NCBI RefSeq assembly: GCF_017377715.1
Contig: NZ_JAFVMF010000001.1
Coordinates: forward strand, 62,001-126,000
Origin: Acetobacter sacchari
Lineage (GTDB): Bacteria > Pseudomonadota > Alphaproteobacteria > Acetobacterales > Acetobacteraceae
Direction of reading: 5' to 3'
Length of the DNA stretch: 64,000 bases
Shown here: positions 17,831-26,596 of the stretch, piece by piece
Layout of the letters: each line of letters starts with the position of its first letter
How positions within the stretch are numbered: position 1 is the stretch's first letter
Position numbers and translations under genes: made by a program
The notes under the pieces: model-generated
Seen by the model: the letters and a program-made list of their open reading frames with translations, nothing else
What the model was told of the DNA's origin: nothing
The model's database searches: none

Positions 17831-19567
17831 ATGACGATCACGAGACGCGCGATGATTGCGCTCGCCGCTGGCGCCGCCGCGCCGCCTCGTTTCACAAGCG
17901 CCGCGTCGCCGAAATCCGTCTGGTGGCAGGAGGCGGTGTTTTACGAAATATACCCGCGCTCGTTCCAGGACGGGAATGGCGACGGGATCGGCGACTTCAT
18001 AGGCATGTCTGACCGCGTGGATTATCTCGCCGATCTTGGCGTTGACGCGATCTGGGTCGCAGCGTGTTTCGACAGCCCGAACGCCGACAACGGCTATGAC
18101 GTAAGCGACTATCGTAAAATCATGCCTGATTTCGGCAGGATGCGGGATTTTGACAATTTTCTTGAACGTGCAAAAAAACGTGGAATACGCGTCATTCTGG
18201 ATATGGTTTTCAACCATACCAGCGATAAGCATTCATGGTTTATGAAAAGCAGCTCGTCAAAAGACAGTTTTTATCGCGACTTTTACCACTGGCATGACGG
18301 TAGAGACGGCACTGCGCCCACCAACTGGCGTTCAGCGTTTGGCGGCCCGGCCTGGACGCTGGATTCGCGCACCAATCAATATTATCTGCATACGTTTACG
18401 AACAGACAGCCTGATTTGAATTGGGAAAACCCGCGTGTCAGAAGCGAGCTGTATGCAATTCTGAAGTTCTGGTCGGACAAAGGGGTCGATGGCTTTCGTT
18501 TCGATGCGATCACCAGCATTGCCAAGCCGTTAGAACTTTATGACCTCTCGGCGCAGGATATTGCTGCGGGTCGCTCTTTCGCCGATCGTGGCGAGCGTTT
18601 GCACGCCCATCTGCGTGATATGTCCGCTCATTGCAACGCCGATTCCAGACTTTACTTTGTGGGGGAGACATGGGGCGCGGATCGCAATCTGTTCGTTGAG
18701 CTGACGCAGGCGGATCGTCACGAACTCTCCGCAGGATTTCCTTTCGACTTCCAGATGAAGGATATTGAAGACGGTTGGCGCAAGCTGCCCTGTAAATTGT
18801 CGGATTTGCGCGCCTTCAACGCCGGGAACGCGTTTGACGATAAACTCGGTGTCTGGCCAGTAGTCTGGCTTGAAGATCACGACTTTCCTCGCTCAGTCTC
18901 CCGTTACGGGTCGCAAACGCCCGAGTTCCGATCGCGGTCGGCAAAAATGCTGGCGATGATGCTTCTGTCGTTGCGCGGTACGCCGTTCCTTTATCAGGGG
19001 CAGGAAATAGGCATGGAAAATTACCCCTTCACGTCGATCGACCAATTTAATGACGTCACCGCGCATAATGTCTGGAGCGAACAGGTCGGCGGCCATCACG
19101 TAACGGCGGCTGACATGTTGGTCAATCTTGCGGCTACAACACGGGATAATGCGCGTACGCCCATGCAGTGGGATACGACTCGCAACGCAGGGTTCTCGAC
19201 CGGAACTCCATGGATGCTGGTCAACCCGGATTATCGGACGATTAACGTCGCCGCGCAGATAGACGATCGTAACTCCGTGTTTGGCTTCTATAAGGCAATG
19301 ATAAGGACCAGAAAAACTCAACCGGCGTTGGTCCATGGAAAGTATCGCGACGTCTCTCCAGATAATGGCGCGATTTACGCCTTTCGACGCGAACACCCTG
19401 CGGGCGATACGCTGACGATCATGAATTTTTCGGATTCCCCCGAAATGTTCCGCATTCCCCAGGGCGTGAAACCCGCCAGAGTTCTGATTGCGAACATGCC
19501 GGAGCGCTCGATTGTAGAGCCGTCTCTGACGCTGGAACCGTGGGAAGGCATGATTATCGCGGTTTAA
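17831..19567 (+). CDS. Tat-exported GH13 alpha-glucosidase
   Basis: This 578-residue glycoside hydrolase of family 13 probably cleaves alpha-1,4 or alpha-1,6 glucosides (oligo-1,6-glucosidase/sucrase type) in the periplasm. It begins MTITRRAMIALAAG, a twin-arginine signal, so it would be exported folded. The GH13 regions are complete: VFYEIYPRSFQDGNGDGIGD (37-56), DMVFNH (124-129), GFRFDA with nucleophile Asp225, FVGET with acid/base Glu279, and EDHD with Asp351. The ATG at 17831 fits the signal peptide and has AGGA upstream. Its GC content is clearly below the neighbours (two sampled 60-base lines are 43% GC), suggesting recent acquisition. Substrate cannot be fixed from sequence alone. Confidence 0.9.
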   Translation: MTITRRAMIALAAGAAAPPRFTSAASPKSVWWQEAVFYEIYPRSFQDGNGDGIGDFIGMSDRVDYLADLGVDAIWVAACFDSPNADNGYDVSDYRKIMPDFGRMRDFDNFLERAKKRGIRVILDMVFNHTSDKHSWFMKSSSSKDSFYRDFYHWHDGRDGTAPTNWRSAFGGPAWTLDSRTNQYYLHTFTNRQPDLNWENPRVRSELYAILKFWSDKGVDGFRFDAITSIAKPLELYDLSAQDIAAGRSFADRGERLHAHLRDMSAHCNADSRLYFVGETWGADRNLFVELTQADRHELSAGFPFDFQMKDIEDGWRKLPCKLSDLRAFNAGNAFDDKLGVWPVVWLEDHDFPRSVSRYGSQTPEFRSRSAKMLAMMLLSLRGTPFLYQGQEIGMENYPFTSIDQFNDVTAHNVWSEQVGGHHVTAADMLVNLAATTRDNARTPMQWDTTRNAGFSTGTPWMLVNPDYRTINVAAQIDDRNSVFGFYKAMIRTRKTQPALVHGKYRDVSPDNGAIYAFRREHPAGDTLTIMNFSDSPEMFRIPQGVKPARVLIANMPERSIVEPSLTLEPWEGMIIAV

Positions 19568-19745
19568 GGGGGATTCATTGGAAAGCGCGCCACCGGGCGC
19601 TCGGCCTTACGGGCATTTGGCGCAACAGACGCTATTTGAAGGGACGCCGAAAACGTGAAGTTTTTGTGACGCGGTTGAGTCTAAAGCCTTCCCTGCGCAA
19701 ACGTATCGGCCTTTCAGGCGCTAACGCTCACGACAGGTTAACCCA

Positions 19746-20687
19746 ATGTTGCATCTTGCCAGGCGCTCGTTTCTGTCGCTTTCCGTCGGAACGTCTCTGT
19801 TCGCCGTCAACGGCGCCCGAGGCGCCGCCCCTGCTCGCCCGCCGATGTTAGCTCATGAGCCGTTTACGTTCCTGTTCATAACCGACACGCACCTGCAACC
19901 GGAATTAAACGCCAATGGCGGATGCCATATGGCCTTCAGGAAAGCGAAAACAGTTCCGGCTGACTTTGCGATTCAAGGTGGCGATCATGTGTTCGACGCC
20001 CTTGGCGTCAACGCGGGTCGGGCGACGATGCTGCTCGACCTGTACCGCCGCACGGCGGACGATCTGACCTTGCCGGTGCGCCATACGATCGGCAACCACG
20101 ATTGCTTTGGCGTCTATACCAAAAGCGGCGCGCTGCCGACGGACCCTATGTATGGCAAGAAATATTTCGAAGACAATTTTGGACAACTTTACTACGCGTT
20201 CGATCACAAGGGCGTTCACGTCGTCGTGCTGGATTCAATCGGAATCACTGCTGACCGAGCCTATGAGGGAAGGATCGACGCCGCGCAAATCGCGTGGTTG
20301 TCGCAGGATCTTGCGGCGCAACCTGCGGGAACGCCCATCATTGTCGTCACGCACATCCCGCTTGTCACGGCAATCGAAGATTACGCTGCGCCGCCGTCCA
20401 TTCCTCCGGCCCATCATGGCTTGTCAGTCGTCAACGCCTATGAAGTGCTGCCGCTGTTCGACCATTACAATGTGATCGCTGTATTTCAGGGACATACCCA
20501 TGTTCTCGAGCGTGTGGAATGGCATGGCGTTCCCTACATCACAGGCGGCGCGGTTAGCGGCAACTGGTGGCATGGCACGCGGTATGGCACCCCGGAGGGG
20601 TTCATGGTGGTGGACGTTGCGGGCGGCAAGGTGAGCACCCGTTACGAAACCTATGGATTTCACAGCGTCGATCCACATAACACCTGA
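19746..20687 (+). CDS. Tat-exported calcineurin-like metallophosphoesterase
   Basis: This 313-residue phosphoesterase has a twin-arginine signal, ARRSFLSLS (5-13), and all metal-binding motifs of the calcineurin-like fold: DTH (47-49), GGDHV with Asp80, GNHDC (116-120), THIPL, and GHTH near residue 254. Such periplasmic enzymes hydrolyse phosphomono- or diesters, for example nucleotides or glycerophosphodiesters. It lies 178 bases after the alpha-glucosidase on the same strand and is convergent with the amidohydrolase. The exact substrate is unknown. Confidence 0.88.
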   Translation: MLHLARRSFLSLSVGTSLFAVNGARGAAPARPPMLAHEPFTFLFITDTHLQPELNANGGCHMAFRKAKTVPADFAIQGGDHVFDALGVNAGRATMLLDLYRRTADDLTLPVRHTIGNHDCFGVYTKSGALPTDPMYGKKYFEDNFGQLYYAFDHKGVHVVVLDSIGITADRAYEGRIDAAQIAWLSQDLAAQPAGTPIIVVTHIPLVTAIEDYAAPPSIPPAHHGLSVVNAYEVLPLFDHYNVIAVFQGHTHVLERVEWHGVPYITGGAVSGNWWHGTRYGTPEGFMVVDVAGGKVSTRYETYGFHSVDPHNT

Positions 20688-20902
20688 AGCAGCTGCGCAT
20701 TCCGTACCGGCGCCTGTTTCGGTTCGTCTATTCTGGAAAACTCCAGGACGCCGGAGCTGCGGACTGAATCCGGGGTGGATGGACGCCAGAGAAATTACGC
20801 CGCAGAGGCGTGCCGCCGCCGGGGCATTTCTCGTGCCGCGATGAAGTGGATGCGATCGTCGTTACATTGCGCTCTGTTCTTGCGGTAGTTGAAAAGCGTT
20901 CC
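20688..20902. other. Convergent intergenic gap with a possible transposase relic
   Basis: On the minus strand about 20770-20900 a frame reading FNYRKNRAQ and then, after a stop, FLW recalls the C-terminal end of IS5-type transposases (FNYRKRN ... IFWL). It is short, interrupted and has no inverted ends, so it is at best a degraded relic. Confidence 0.2.
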
Positions 20903-22324
20903 TTACGGTGAAACTTCGCATGGCGGCTCGTTGAGGGGGACCCCCGTGAAGGCCAGCGGATACAACCCGCGACTGGACGCGTAAGCGCTTATCTCATCGG
21001 CCGAGGCGCGACCTGGTTCGGGGCAGAGCTTCAGTGTGGCGCCCGGCACGCCGATCGCTTCACAGGACGGTTGGAGCGCGTCCACGATATCGGAGCGCCC
21101 GACCAGAATCTTTCCTCCGCGCATAACCAGCATTTCGTCCTGAGGCGTCGCCCGCACAACCTTGTGGACGTTCTGATGCTCGGGGTCGGCGAAGAGGACG
21201 AGGTCTGCGCGTTTGCCCACAGCGATATCCCCGATCGCCGCCTCCGCGCCGGCAACATGCGCGGCGTTATGCGCCACCATCCGCCAGAGTTCGCGGTCGC
21301 TCAGTGCGTCGTGCAAGTGCGCGTGATTATAGTGCAGCGCACACGCCAGTTCGCGGTTGAGGTTCATGGAGCCGGACGGGAGCCAGTCAGATCCCAGAGC
21401 GATTGTAATGCCGCGTTTTCTGGCGGCGAGAATATCGAGCGTCCTGCCGTAGAGCGACAGATTGCTCCGTGGAGACCAGACGATGCTCGCGCTTCTGGCG
21501 GCCACGAGATCGAGGTCCTGAGGCGTGAGGGCGACTGCGTGAATGAGAGCCGCCTGTGGCATGAGCCAGTCGTTGCTGACGCCCCCGCCGCCGGGTTGCG
21601 GCGTGACGTCGTAAGACGTCGAACTCTGGCAACGAAATTCGTTGCGCGCCGCCTCGTCGCGACCTTCGGCGACGTGGGCGAGAAAGGCGCTGGTCGCAGC
21701 TACCTGCGCGCGGGTGGCGGGGTGGTGGCCGTAATCGCAATCCCGCGTTCTCATGACGCCGGATGCGTCATCAAGAGGGAAAATATTGTAGGTCGCGGGT
21801 GTGATATCGAGAGATTCCAGGCCTGCTCGGAAGTCGAGATTGCGCAGCAGACCCGGCGCCATGCGTTCGGCGACTGTGGAGGTCGCGCCGCCGACCAGAA
21901 AGCGTAATTCGCTCCAGCTCAGTGAGAGCGGATCGCGATTGGGTTTGAAATCTTCCAGTCGTTGATGGCCGTCCAGCCCTGCGCGCCATTCGTGGCGGTG
22001 GGCGAAGCGCTCTCCCGTATCGGGCTTCGGCGGCGTATCGTTGAAGTCCAGATGATCATGCGTGTTGATAAAGCCCGGTGACAGAACGGCGTCAGTGCAG
22101 ATTATGCGCGTCGCGGTCGGTGGCGTCGGGCAGTGAGCGGCGACGCAATCGATCCGGCCGTCGGGATCGATGCGAACGTCGCCCGGCGTGAGAACGCGGT
22201 CTTGGGCGAGAATGGTCGCCTGTATCAGGGTCTCGCCAATGCCCTTGTGTATCTTGCACGCAGGCTCCGCTTGCACGGCGACGGGAATGAGCAGGATAAG
22301 CCAGATAATTCCACGGGGAATCAT
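20903..22324 (-). CDS. Exported amidohydrolase
   Basis: This 473-residue metal-dependent hydrolase of the amidohydrolase superfamily has the N-terminal metal motif INTHDH (His89, His91), the segment LIHAVALTP, and GSDWLPSGSMN with the conserved Asp, then the terminal GKRADLVLF strand typical of deaminases and related enzymes. A Sec-type signal peptide covers residues 1-19 (cleavage after VQA). The ATG at 22324 overlaps the stop of the upstream nucleoside hydrolase (ATGA), so the two form an operon. A role in deaminating or opening a nucleobase released by the hydrolase is plausible but inferred. Confidence 0.85.
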   Translation of the reverse strand: MIPRGIIWLILLIPVAVQAEPACKIHKGIGETLIQATILAQDRVLTPGDVRIDPDGRIDCVAAHCPTPPTATRIICTDAVLSPGFINTHDHLDFNDTPPKPDTGERFAHRHEWRAGLDGHQRLEDFKPNRDPLSLSWSELRFLVGGATSTVAERMAPGLLRNLDFRAGLESLDITPATYNIFPLDDASGVMRTRDCDYGHHPATRAQVAATSAFLAHVAEGRDEAARNEFRCQSSTSYDVTPQPGGGGVSNDWLMPQAALIHAVALTPQDLDLVAARSASIVWSPRSNLSLYGRTLDILAARKRGITIALGSDWLPSGSMNLNRELACALHYNHAHLHDALSDRELWRMVAHNAAHVAGAEAAIGDIAVGKRADLVLFADPEHQNVHKVVRATPQDEMLVMRGGKILVGRSDIVDALQPSCEAIGVPGATLKLCPEPGRASADEISAYASSRGLYPLAFTGVPLNEPPCEVSP

Positions 22325-23388
22325 GAGCGCAGGGCCTTGAAGACCTGCGTGCGAAATTTCTCGGCAGATCCTCTGGAGCATATGGCGACGTTCGGCGGCA
22401 GGGCGTCGCCGGTGTAGATATGTGTTCCGCCGAACACATATTCGCCGCGCGTTTCTGCGCCGTTCAACTCCACCTTGACGTTGACCGCTTCGAACTCCGA
22501 CGCCACCGATGGGTCGAGCACCATCGCGGCGGCGAAAGGGTCGGCGTAGGTGGCGCCCGGCTTATGGCGCTGCTCGGTTTCAAATTTAAGCCGCTCGGCG
22601 TTGGATTTCAGGAAAATTTCGCTTTTCTGGGTGCCGAAAGTCCTGATGTGGTCGAAGTCCGCCTGCGTCAGCATCTCGGTCGGACCAAGGCCGCCGGTCA
22701 TGGCGATCTGAAGCCCTGAGCGCAGGACGATATCTGCCGCTTCAGGGTCCACCATCGCGTTAAAACTCACCGCAGTGCCAATTCCCTCATAACGACCGCC
22801 GACTATGACGACACCACGCGCCTTGCGGGCAATGGAGGGATCGAGCAGCAGGGCCAGGGCAATGTTTGAGAGGCCTCCGAGAGCCAGCAGAACGACTTCT
22901 CCCGGGTGCGCCGAGACGATTCTGGAGATGGCGACGGACGCATGCTCCGGGGCCGGTCGCAGGGCGACTTCAGGCACAACCATATCGCCGAGACCGTAGC
23001 GACCGTGGATAAAGCCGGCCGCCGGGTAAGGACGGTTCAGCAGCGGGTGGTCAACGCCGCGATGAACCGGAATTTTTCCATTGGTCAAAGTTTGCGAGAG
23101 ATAAAGGGCGTTTCGAACCTCCTGCTCATATCCGATGTTGCCGGGAGCAACGGTGATGGCCTCGGTCGTGATCCGGGTGGAACTGAGCATCATCATGATG
23201 GCGAGAAGATCGTCGGTGCCCGGATCGGTATCGATGACGACGCGGCGCACGTCCTGCAGCCAGAGAAGGCTGGAAAGCGGATGGCCCAGCACCGTCCAGG
23301 CCGTCTGCCCCAGGACACGGCCGGACGACAGCAATCCTCCGGCCATCAGCGCGGCGCCGTTCAGAAAATGCCTGCGATCAAGGAGCAT
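22321..23388 (-). CDS. Tat-exported nucleoside hydrolase
   Basis: This 355-residue enzyme belongs to the inosine-uridine nucleoside N-ribohydrolase family, which splits nucleosides into ribose and free base. The calcium and ribose-binding signature IDTDPGTDD (52-60) is intact, and the NAMVDPEAADIVL and ADPFAAAM blocks follow. The start MLLDRRHFLNGAALMAGG is a twin-arginine signal, unusual because most relatives are cytosolic. The ATG at 23388 has AAGG 8 bases upstream. The downstream amidohydrolase is translationally coupled, which suggests periplasmic nucleoside breakdown. Confidence 0.92.
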   Translation of the reverse strand: MLLDRRHFLNGAALMAGGLLSSGRVLGQTAWTVLGHPLSSLLWLQDVRRVVIDTDPGTDDLLAIMMMLSSTRITTEAITVAPGNIGYEQEVRNALYLSQTLTNGKIPVHRGVDHPLLNRPYPAAGFIHGRYGLGDMVVPEVALRPAPEHASVAISRIVSAHPGEVVLLALGGLSNIALALLLDPSIARKARGVVIVGGRYEGIGTAVSFNAMVDPEAADIVLRSGLQIAMTGGLGPTEMLTQADFDHIRTFGTQKSEIFLKSNAERLKFETEQRHKPGATYADPFAAAMVLDPSVASEFEAVNVKVELNGAETRGEYVFGGTHIYTGDALPPNVAICSRGSAEKFRTQVFKALRS

Positions 23389-23847
23389 GTTTTTATCCTT
23401 GTTGTGCGAGCCATCAGCGCGTGGGTGGTTCGATGTTGCGAACATGAAATATGTTCTCACGATTGGGAAGATCGTCTGGCCGCGCCGACTGTCTGCCGTC
23501 GGCGGCATTTCTCGCGCTGGTTCGTCGAGAACTGGCGCCCGATTGCGCGACGTTGCCGGTGTGTGGGGCCTCGGTTCGATCAACGGATCTGTTCCTGCCC
23601 ACGCATTGCGTGTCAGCCCTCGCCCGGCCGGATCCGGTATGTGAGCGGCGTCTCGCTTCAGTGAATGGCGAGGTTATCGATCGTTCAGGGTGAGTTGTTT
23701 GCGAGGCGCGAGGAGGTCGCCCGAGGCTCGTGAAGGACTGCTGGTCGGACCCGCGAGTGGGGGCCGTTCGGGCGCGCTGTGTGGTCGTGCGTGGAGAAGC
23801 GAAAAAAGCTCTTGCGCTATATCTTAAGATAGTTAATATCGTAAGAC
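23389..23847. other. 459-bp divergent promoter region
   Basis: This gap must hold the promoters of the nucleoside hydrolase operon (minus) and of the PadR-type regulator gene (plus). The last 30 bases are AT-rich and carry the operator-like palindromes described separately. Short open frames on both strands resemble nothing known. Confidence 0.5.
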
Positions 23848-23848
23848 A
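23820..23848. promoter_or_regulatory. Tandem palindromic operator of the PadR-type gene
   Basis: TATCTTAAGATA at 23820-23831 is a perfect 12-base palindrome. A second copy matching at 9 of 12 positions (TATCGTAAGACA, 23837-23848) follows 17 bases later and runs into the start codon of the regulator gene. The arrangement fits autoregulation by the PadR-like protein. Confidence 0.6.
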
Positions 23849-24501
23849 TGTTTAAAGATCATATGCACACACGCTCTCTCCATCCTCTCTTCCAAGGCGG
23901 CGGCCGCCGCGGCGCAGGCCGCGATTTTGGCGACAAGCCCGGCTGGGGCTTCGGCTCAGGCCGCGGTTTCGGTCGCGGAAGAGGGTTCGGCGGAGGGGAC
24001 TTTTCTGCTGGACGCAAGCTGAGTTCGGAGGATCTCCAGCTCATTCTTCTGGCGCTTCTGGCGGAGAAACCGGCCCACGGTTACGAACTCATCAAGTTGC
24101 TTGAGGAGCGGTCCGGAGGCTTCTACGCGCCAAGTCCGGGCATGGTGTACCCGGCCCTGACCTATCTTGAAGAGATCGGTCACGCTTCGGTCACGCAGGA
24201 GGGCAACCGCAAGCTCTACGCATTGACCGAGGACGGCCGCGCGACACTGGAGCAGCGCAAGGCGCAAGCTGATGCGATCCTTGAGGCGCTTGCGCGTATC
24301 GGCAGCCGCATGTCGGAAGTCCGCGACGCGTTTGCGGGCGTCGACGGGGCGGACCCGCAGGCAGGCGAGGAACTCCATCGCGCCCGTCGAACGCTCAAGC
24401 AGGCGCTCATGCAAAAAAGAGGTTGCTCAGCGAGCGAAGCGTCGCGGGTTGCACGCGTCCTTGAGCGGGCGGCCGCAGAAATTCTCGGGAAAGCCGAGTG
24501 A
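23848..24501 (+). CDS. PadR-family metal-responsive regulator, NfeR (YqjI)-like
   Basis: This 217-residue regulator has a winged-helix PadR domain at about 58-130 with HGYELIKLLEERSGG and FYAPSPGMVYPALTYLEE, closely resembling E. coli NfeR/YqjI. Before it lies a Gly/Arg/Phe-rich tail (about 18-52), with a few His near the N-terminus; the E. coli protein has a His/Cys-rich metal-binding tail at this place. The C-terminal half is a dimerising helical region. The next gene encodes a ferric-siderophore reductase, as in the E. coli nfeR/nfeF locus, though here the genes are co-directional. No good ribosome binding site precedes ATG 23848; ATG 23863 is an alternative. Confidence 0.82.
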   Translation: MFKDHMHTRSLHPLFQGGGRRGAGRDFGDKPGWGFGSGRGFGRGRGFGGGDFSAGRKLSSEDLQLILLALLAEKPAHGYELIKLLEERSGGFYAPSPGMVYPALTYLEEIGHASVTQEGNRKLYALTEDGRATLEQRKAQADAILEALARIGSRMSEVRDAFAGVDGADPQAGEELHRARRTLKQALMQKRGCSASEASRVARVLERAAAEILGKAE

Positions 24502-24544
24502 CTGGCAATCTTTTTCTGTTTCGAATCATATTCAGGAGGTCTAT

Positions 24545-25360
24545 ATGAACGCGCCTGTCCGCACGCCGCTGCGCGTGCGCCACGAGACGCGACTGCGCGC
24601 AGCGCAGGTCGTCAGCGTCACCGATATTTCGCCGAAAATGCGCAGCATTGTTTTCCGTGGCGAGGATCTGAAAGATTTCCTCAGCCTTGCGGCGGACGAT
24701 CACGTGAAGCTTTTCTTTCCACCGTCAGGCGCAAATCCTGCGGAGCAGTCCTGGCTTCGCCCCGGCGCGGGCGGACGACCCTCCGGACTTGTGGCGCGCG
24801 ATTATACGCCCCGGCGTTTCGACGCGCGCGAGGGGACGATCGATATCGAGTTCGTCCTGCATGACCACGGACCAGCCTCGAGCTGGGCGTCTCAGGCGAA
24901 AGTTGGGCAGTGGCTGGGCATCGGCGGCCCACGCGGCTCTTTTGTCGTTCCTGACGACTATGGGCTTTTTGTTCTGATCGGCGACGAGACGGCTTTGCCC
25001 GCAATTGCGCGTCGGCTGGAGGAACTTCCTGCAGGAACGAACGCGATCGTATTGATTGAGGTTGCGGACGCACGCGAAGAGCGCGATCTGCCGACAGCGG
25101 CGAACGCACGCGTCACCTGGCTTGTCCGCGATGGCGCGGCGGCCGGGACTACGGACTTGCTGATGCGGGCTGTGGAGGCGTTGCAGCCGCCGGGCGTGGA
25201 TCCGGCGGATATCTATGTGTGGATCGGCGCCGAAATCGAGACTGCGCGCGGACTTCGCGCGTGGTTCGCCGAACATTGGTCCATGCCACGCGCGCAAATT
25301 CGCGCGGGCGGCTACTGGCGCCTCGGGGTCGCCGATGGCGCGGGCCGTATCGACGACTGA
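24545..25360 (+). CDS. Siderophore-interacting FAD/NAD(P)H reductase (NfeF/ViuB-like)
   Basis: This 271-residue cytosolic flavoenzyme would reduce ferric siderophores with NAD(P)H to release iron. The FAD-binding motif RDYTPRRFD (85-93) and the GGPRGSF segment of siderophore-interacting proteins are present, followed by the SIP C-terminal domain ending GYWRLG. The ATG at 24545 has a near-perfect AGGAGGT 5 bases upstream. It lies 43 bases after the PadR-type gene and is probably in the same operon, controlled by the palindromes at 23820-23848. Confidence 0.9.
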   Translation: MNAPVRTPLRVRHETRLRAAQVVSVTDISPKMRSIVFRGEDLKDFLSLAADDHVKLFFPPSGANPAEQSWLRPGAGGRPSGLVARDYTPRRFDAREGTIDIEFVLHDHGPASSWASQAKVGQWLGIGGPRGSFVVPDDYGLFVLIGDETALPAIARRLEELPAGTNAIVLIEVADAREERDLPTAANARVTWLVRDGAAAGTTDLLMRAVEALQPPGVDPADIYVWIGAEIETARGLRAWFAEHWSMPRAQIRAGGYWRLGVADGAGRIDD

Positions 25361-25614
25361 ACTTTCACACCCGGCGGTCAATTTTCATTTCGGTTTTTTC
25401 CGCGTCAAGCGTCGGGTGACGACGTCTGGCGCCTGTGCGCGCCTGAAAGCGTGGATCAGGGCGACAGGCGTCCGGTTGTTTACCGATTTCTCTGGCGGTC
25501 GCCTTGTGTGCGGGGCGTATATCGGCGGATGACAGGGGGCCGCGACGTTGCTAGAAGCCCTTCGCATTGTTCAGGGTTCGTGTCGTCCCGGTCAGCGCAG
25601 GAAAAGCCGCCCCA

Positions 25615-26547
25615 ATGAAAATCGTCGCGTGCAACAGCAATCCCCCTCTGGCCGAGGCGGTCGCCGCCGAGCTTAATATTCCCCTCTGCAACGTTTCCGT
25701 TCGGCGCTTCGCCGACATGGAGATATTCGTCGAGATTTTTGAAAACGTGCGCGGCGAGGACGTGTTTGTGGTGCAGAGCACCTGCACGCCGACGAACGAC
25801 AATCTTATGGAATTGCTGATCATGCTCGACGCCCTGCGTCGCGGATCAGCGCGCCGCATCACGGCGGTGATGCCTTACTTCGGTTATGCCCGACAGGATC
25901 GTAAATCCGGTCCTCGCACGCCGATCAGCGCCAAGCTGGTCGCCAATCTTCTGGTCGAGGCCGGGGCTGACCGCATCCTTACGCTGGATCTTCACGCGAT
26001 GCAGATCCAGGGCTTTTTCGATATTCCGGTCGATAACCTCTACGCAGCGCCGCTGTTCGTGCGCGATATCAAGGAGCGTTACGGCGACCGCGACCTGATG
26101 ATCGTATCGCCCGACGTCGGTGGCGTCGTCCGCGCCCGCGAAATCGCTCAGCGTCTGAACACCGATCTCGCTATCATCGACAAGCGGCGCGAGCGTGCGG
26201 GCGTGTCGGAAGTAATGAACGTGATCGGCGACGTGAAGGGGCGGCATTGTCTGCTGGTTGACGATATCGTCGACAGCGGCGGTTCTCTTTGCAATGCAGC
26301 TCAGGCAATTACCAATCATGGCGCGGCCTCGGTCGGCGCCTATGTCACGCATGGCGTCCTGACGGGACGCGCGGTTGAGCGCATTGCGGAGTCGACCATC
26401 GAGATGCTGACGATCACGGACAGCATTATGGCTACGGACGCAGTGAAGGCCGCGAAAAATATTCGTCAGGTCACGATCGCCGGATTGCTCGCTCGCGCCA
26501 TGCGCGCTGTTGCGGACGAAAGCTCCGTCTCGTCATTGTTTGACTGA
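25615..26547 (+). CDS. prs: Ribose-phosphate pyrophosphokinase
   Basis: Prs makes phosphoribosyl pyrophosphate from ribose-5-phosphate and ATP for nucleotide, histidine and NAD synthesis. The 310-residue protein is of normal length and carries the [12 protein letters not shown] loop, the ATP region [11 protein letters not shown], the metal site [11 protein letters not shown] and the PRPP-binding [12 protein letters not shown]. The ATG at 25615 fits the family N-terminus ([13 protein letters not shown]), and an earlier in-frame start at 25567 is not needed. Confidence 0.97.
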   Translation: MKIVACNSNPPLAEAVAAELNIPLCNVSVRRFADMEIFVEIFENVRGEDVFVVQSTCTPTNDNLMELLIMLDALRRGSARRITAVMPYFGYARQDRKSGPRTPISAKLVANLLVEAGADRILTLDLHAMQIQGFFDIPVDNLYAAPLFVRDIKERYGDRDLMIVSPDVGGVVRAREIAQRLNTDLAIIDKRRERAGVSEVMNVIGDVKGRHCLLVDDIVDSGGSLCNAAQAITNHGAASVGAYVTHGVLTGRAVERIAESTIEMLTITDSIMATDAVKAAKNIRQVTIAGLLARAMRAVADESSVSSLFD

Positions 26548-26596
26548 TCGGGGGCAGGGCTGCGATCAAGGGATTTGTAACGACTGGGAGATGTCG

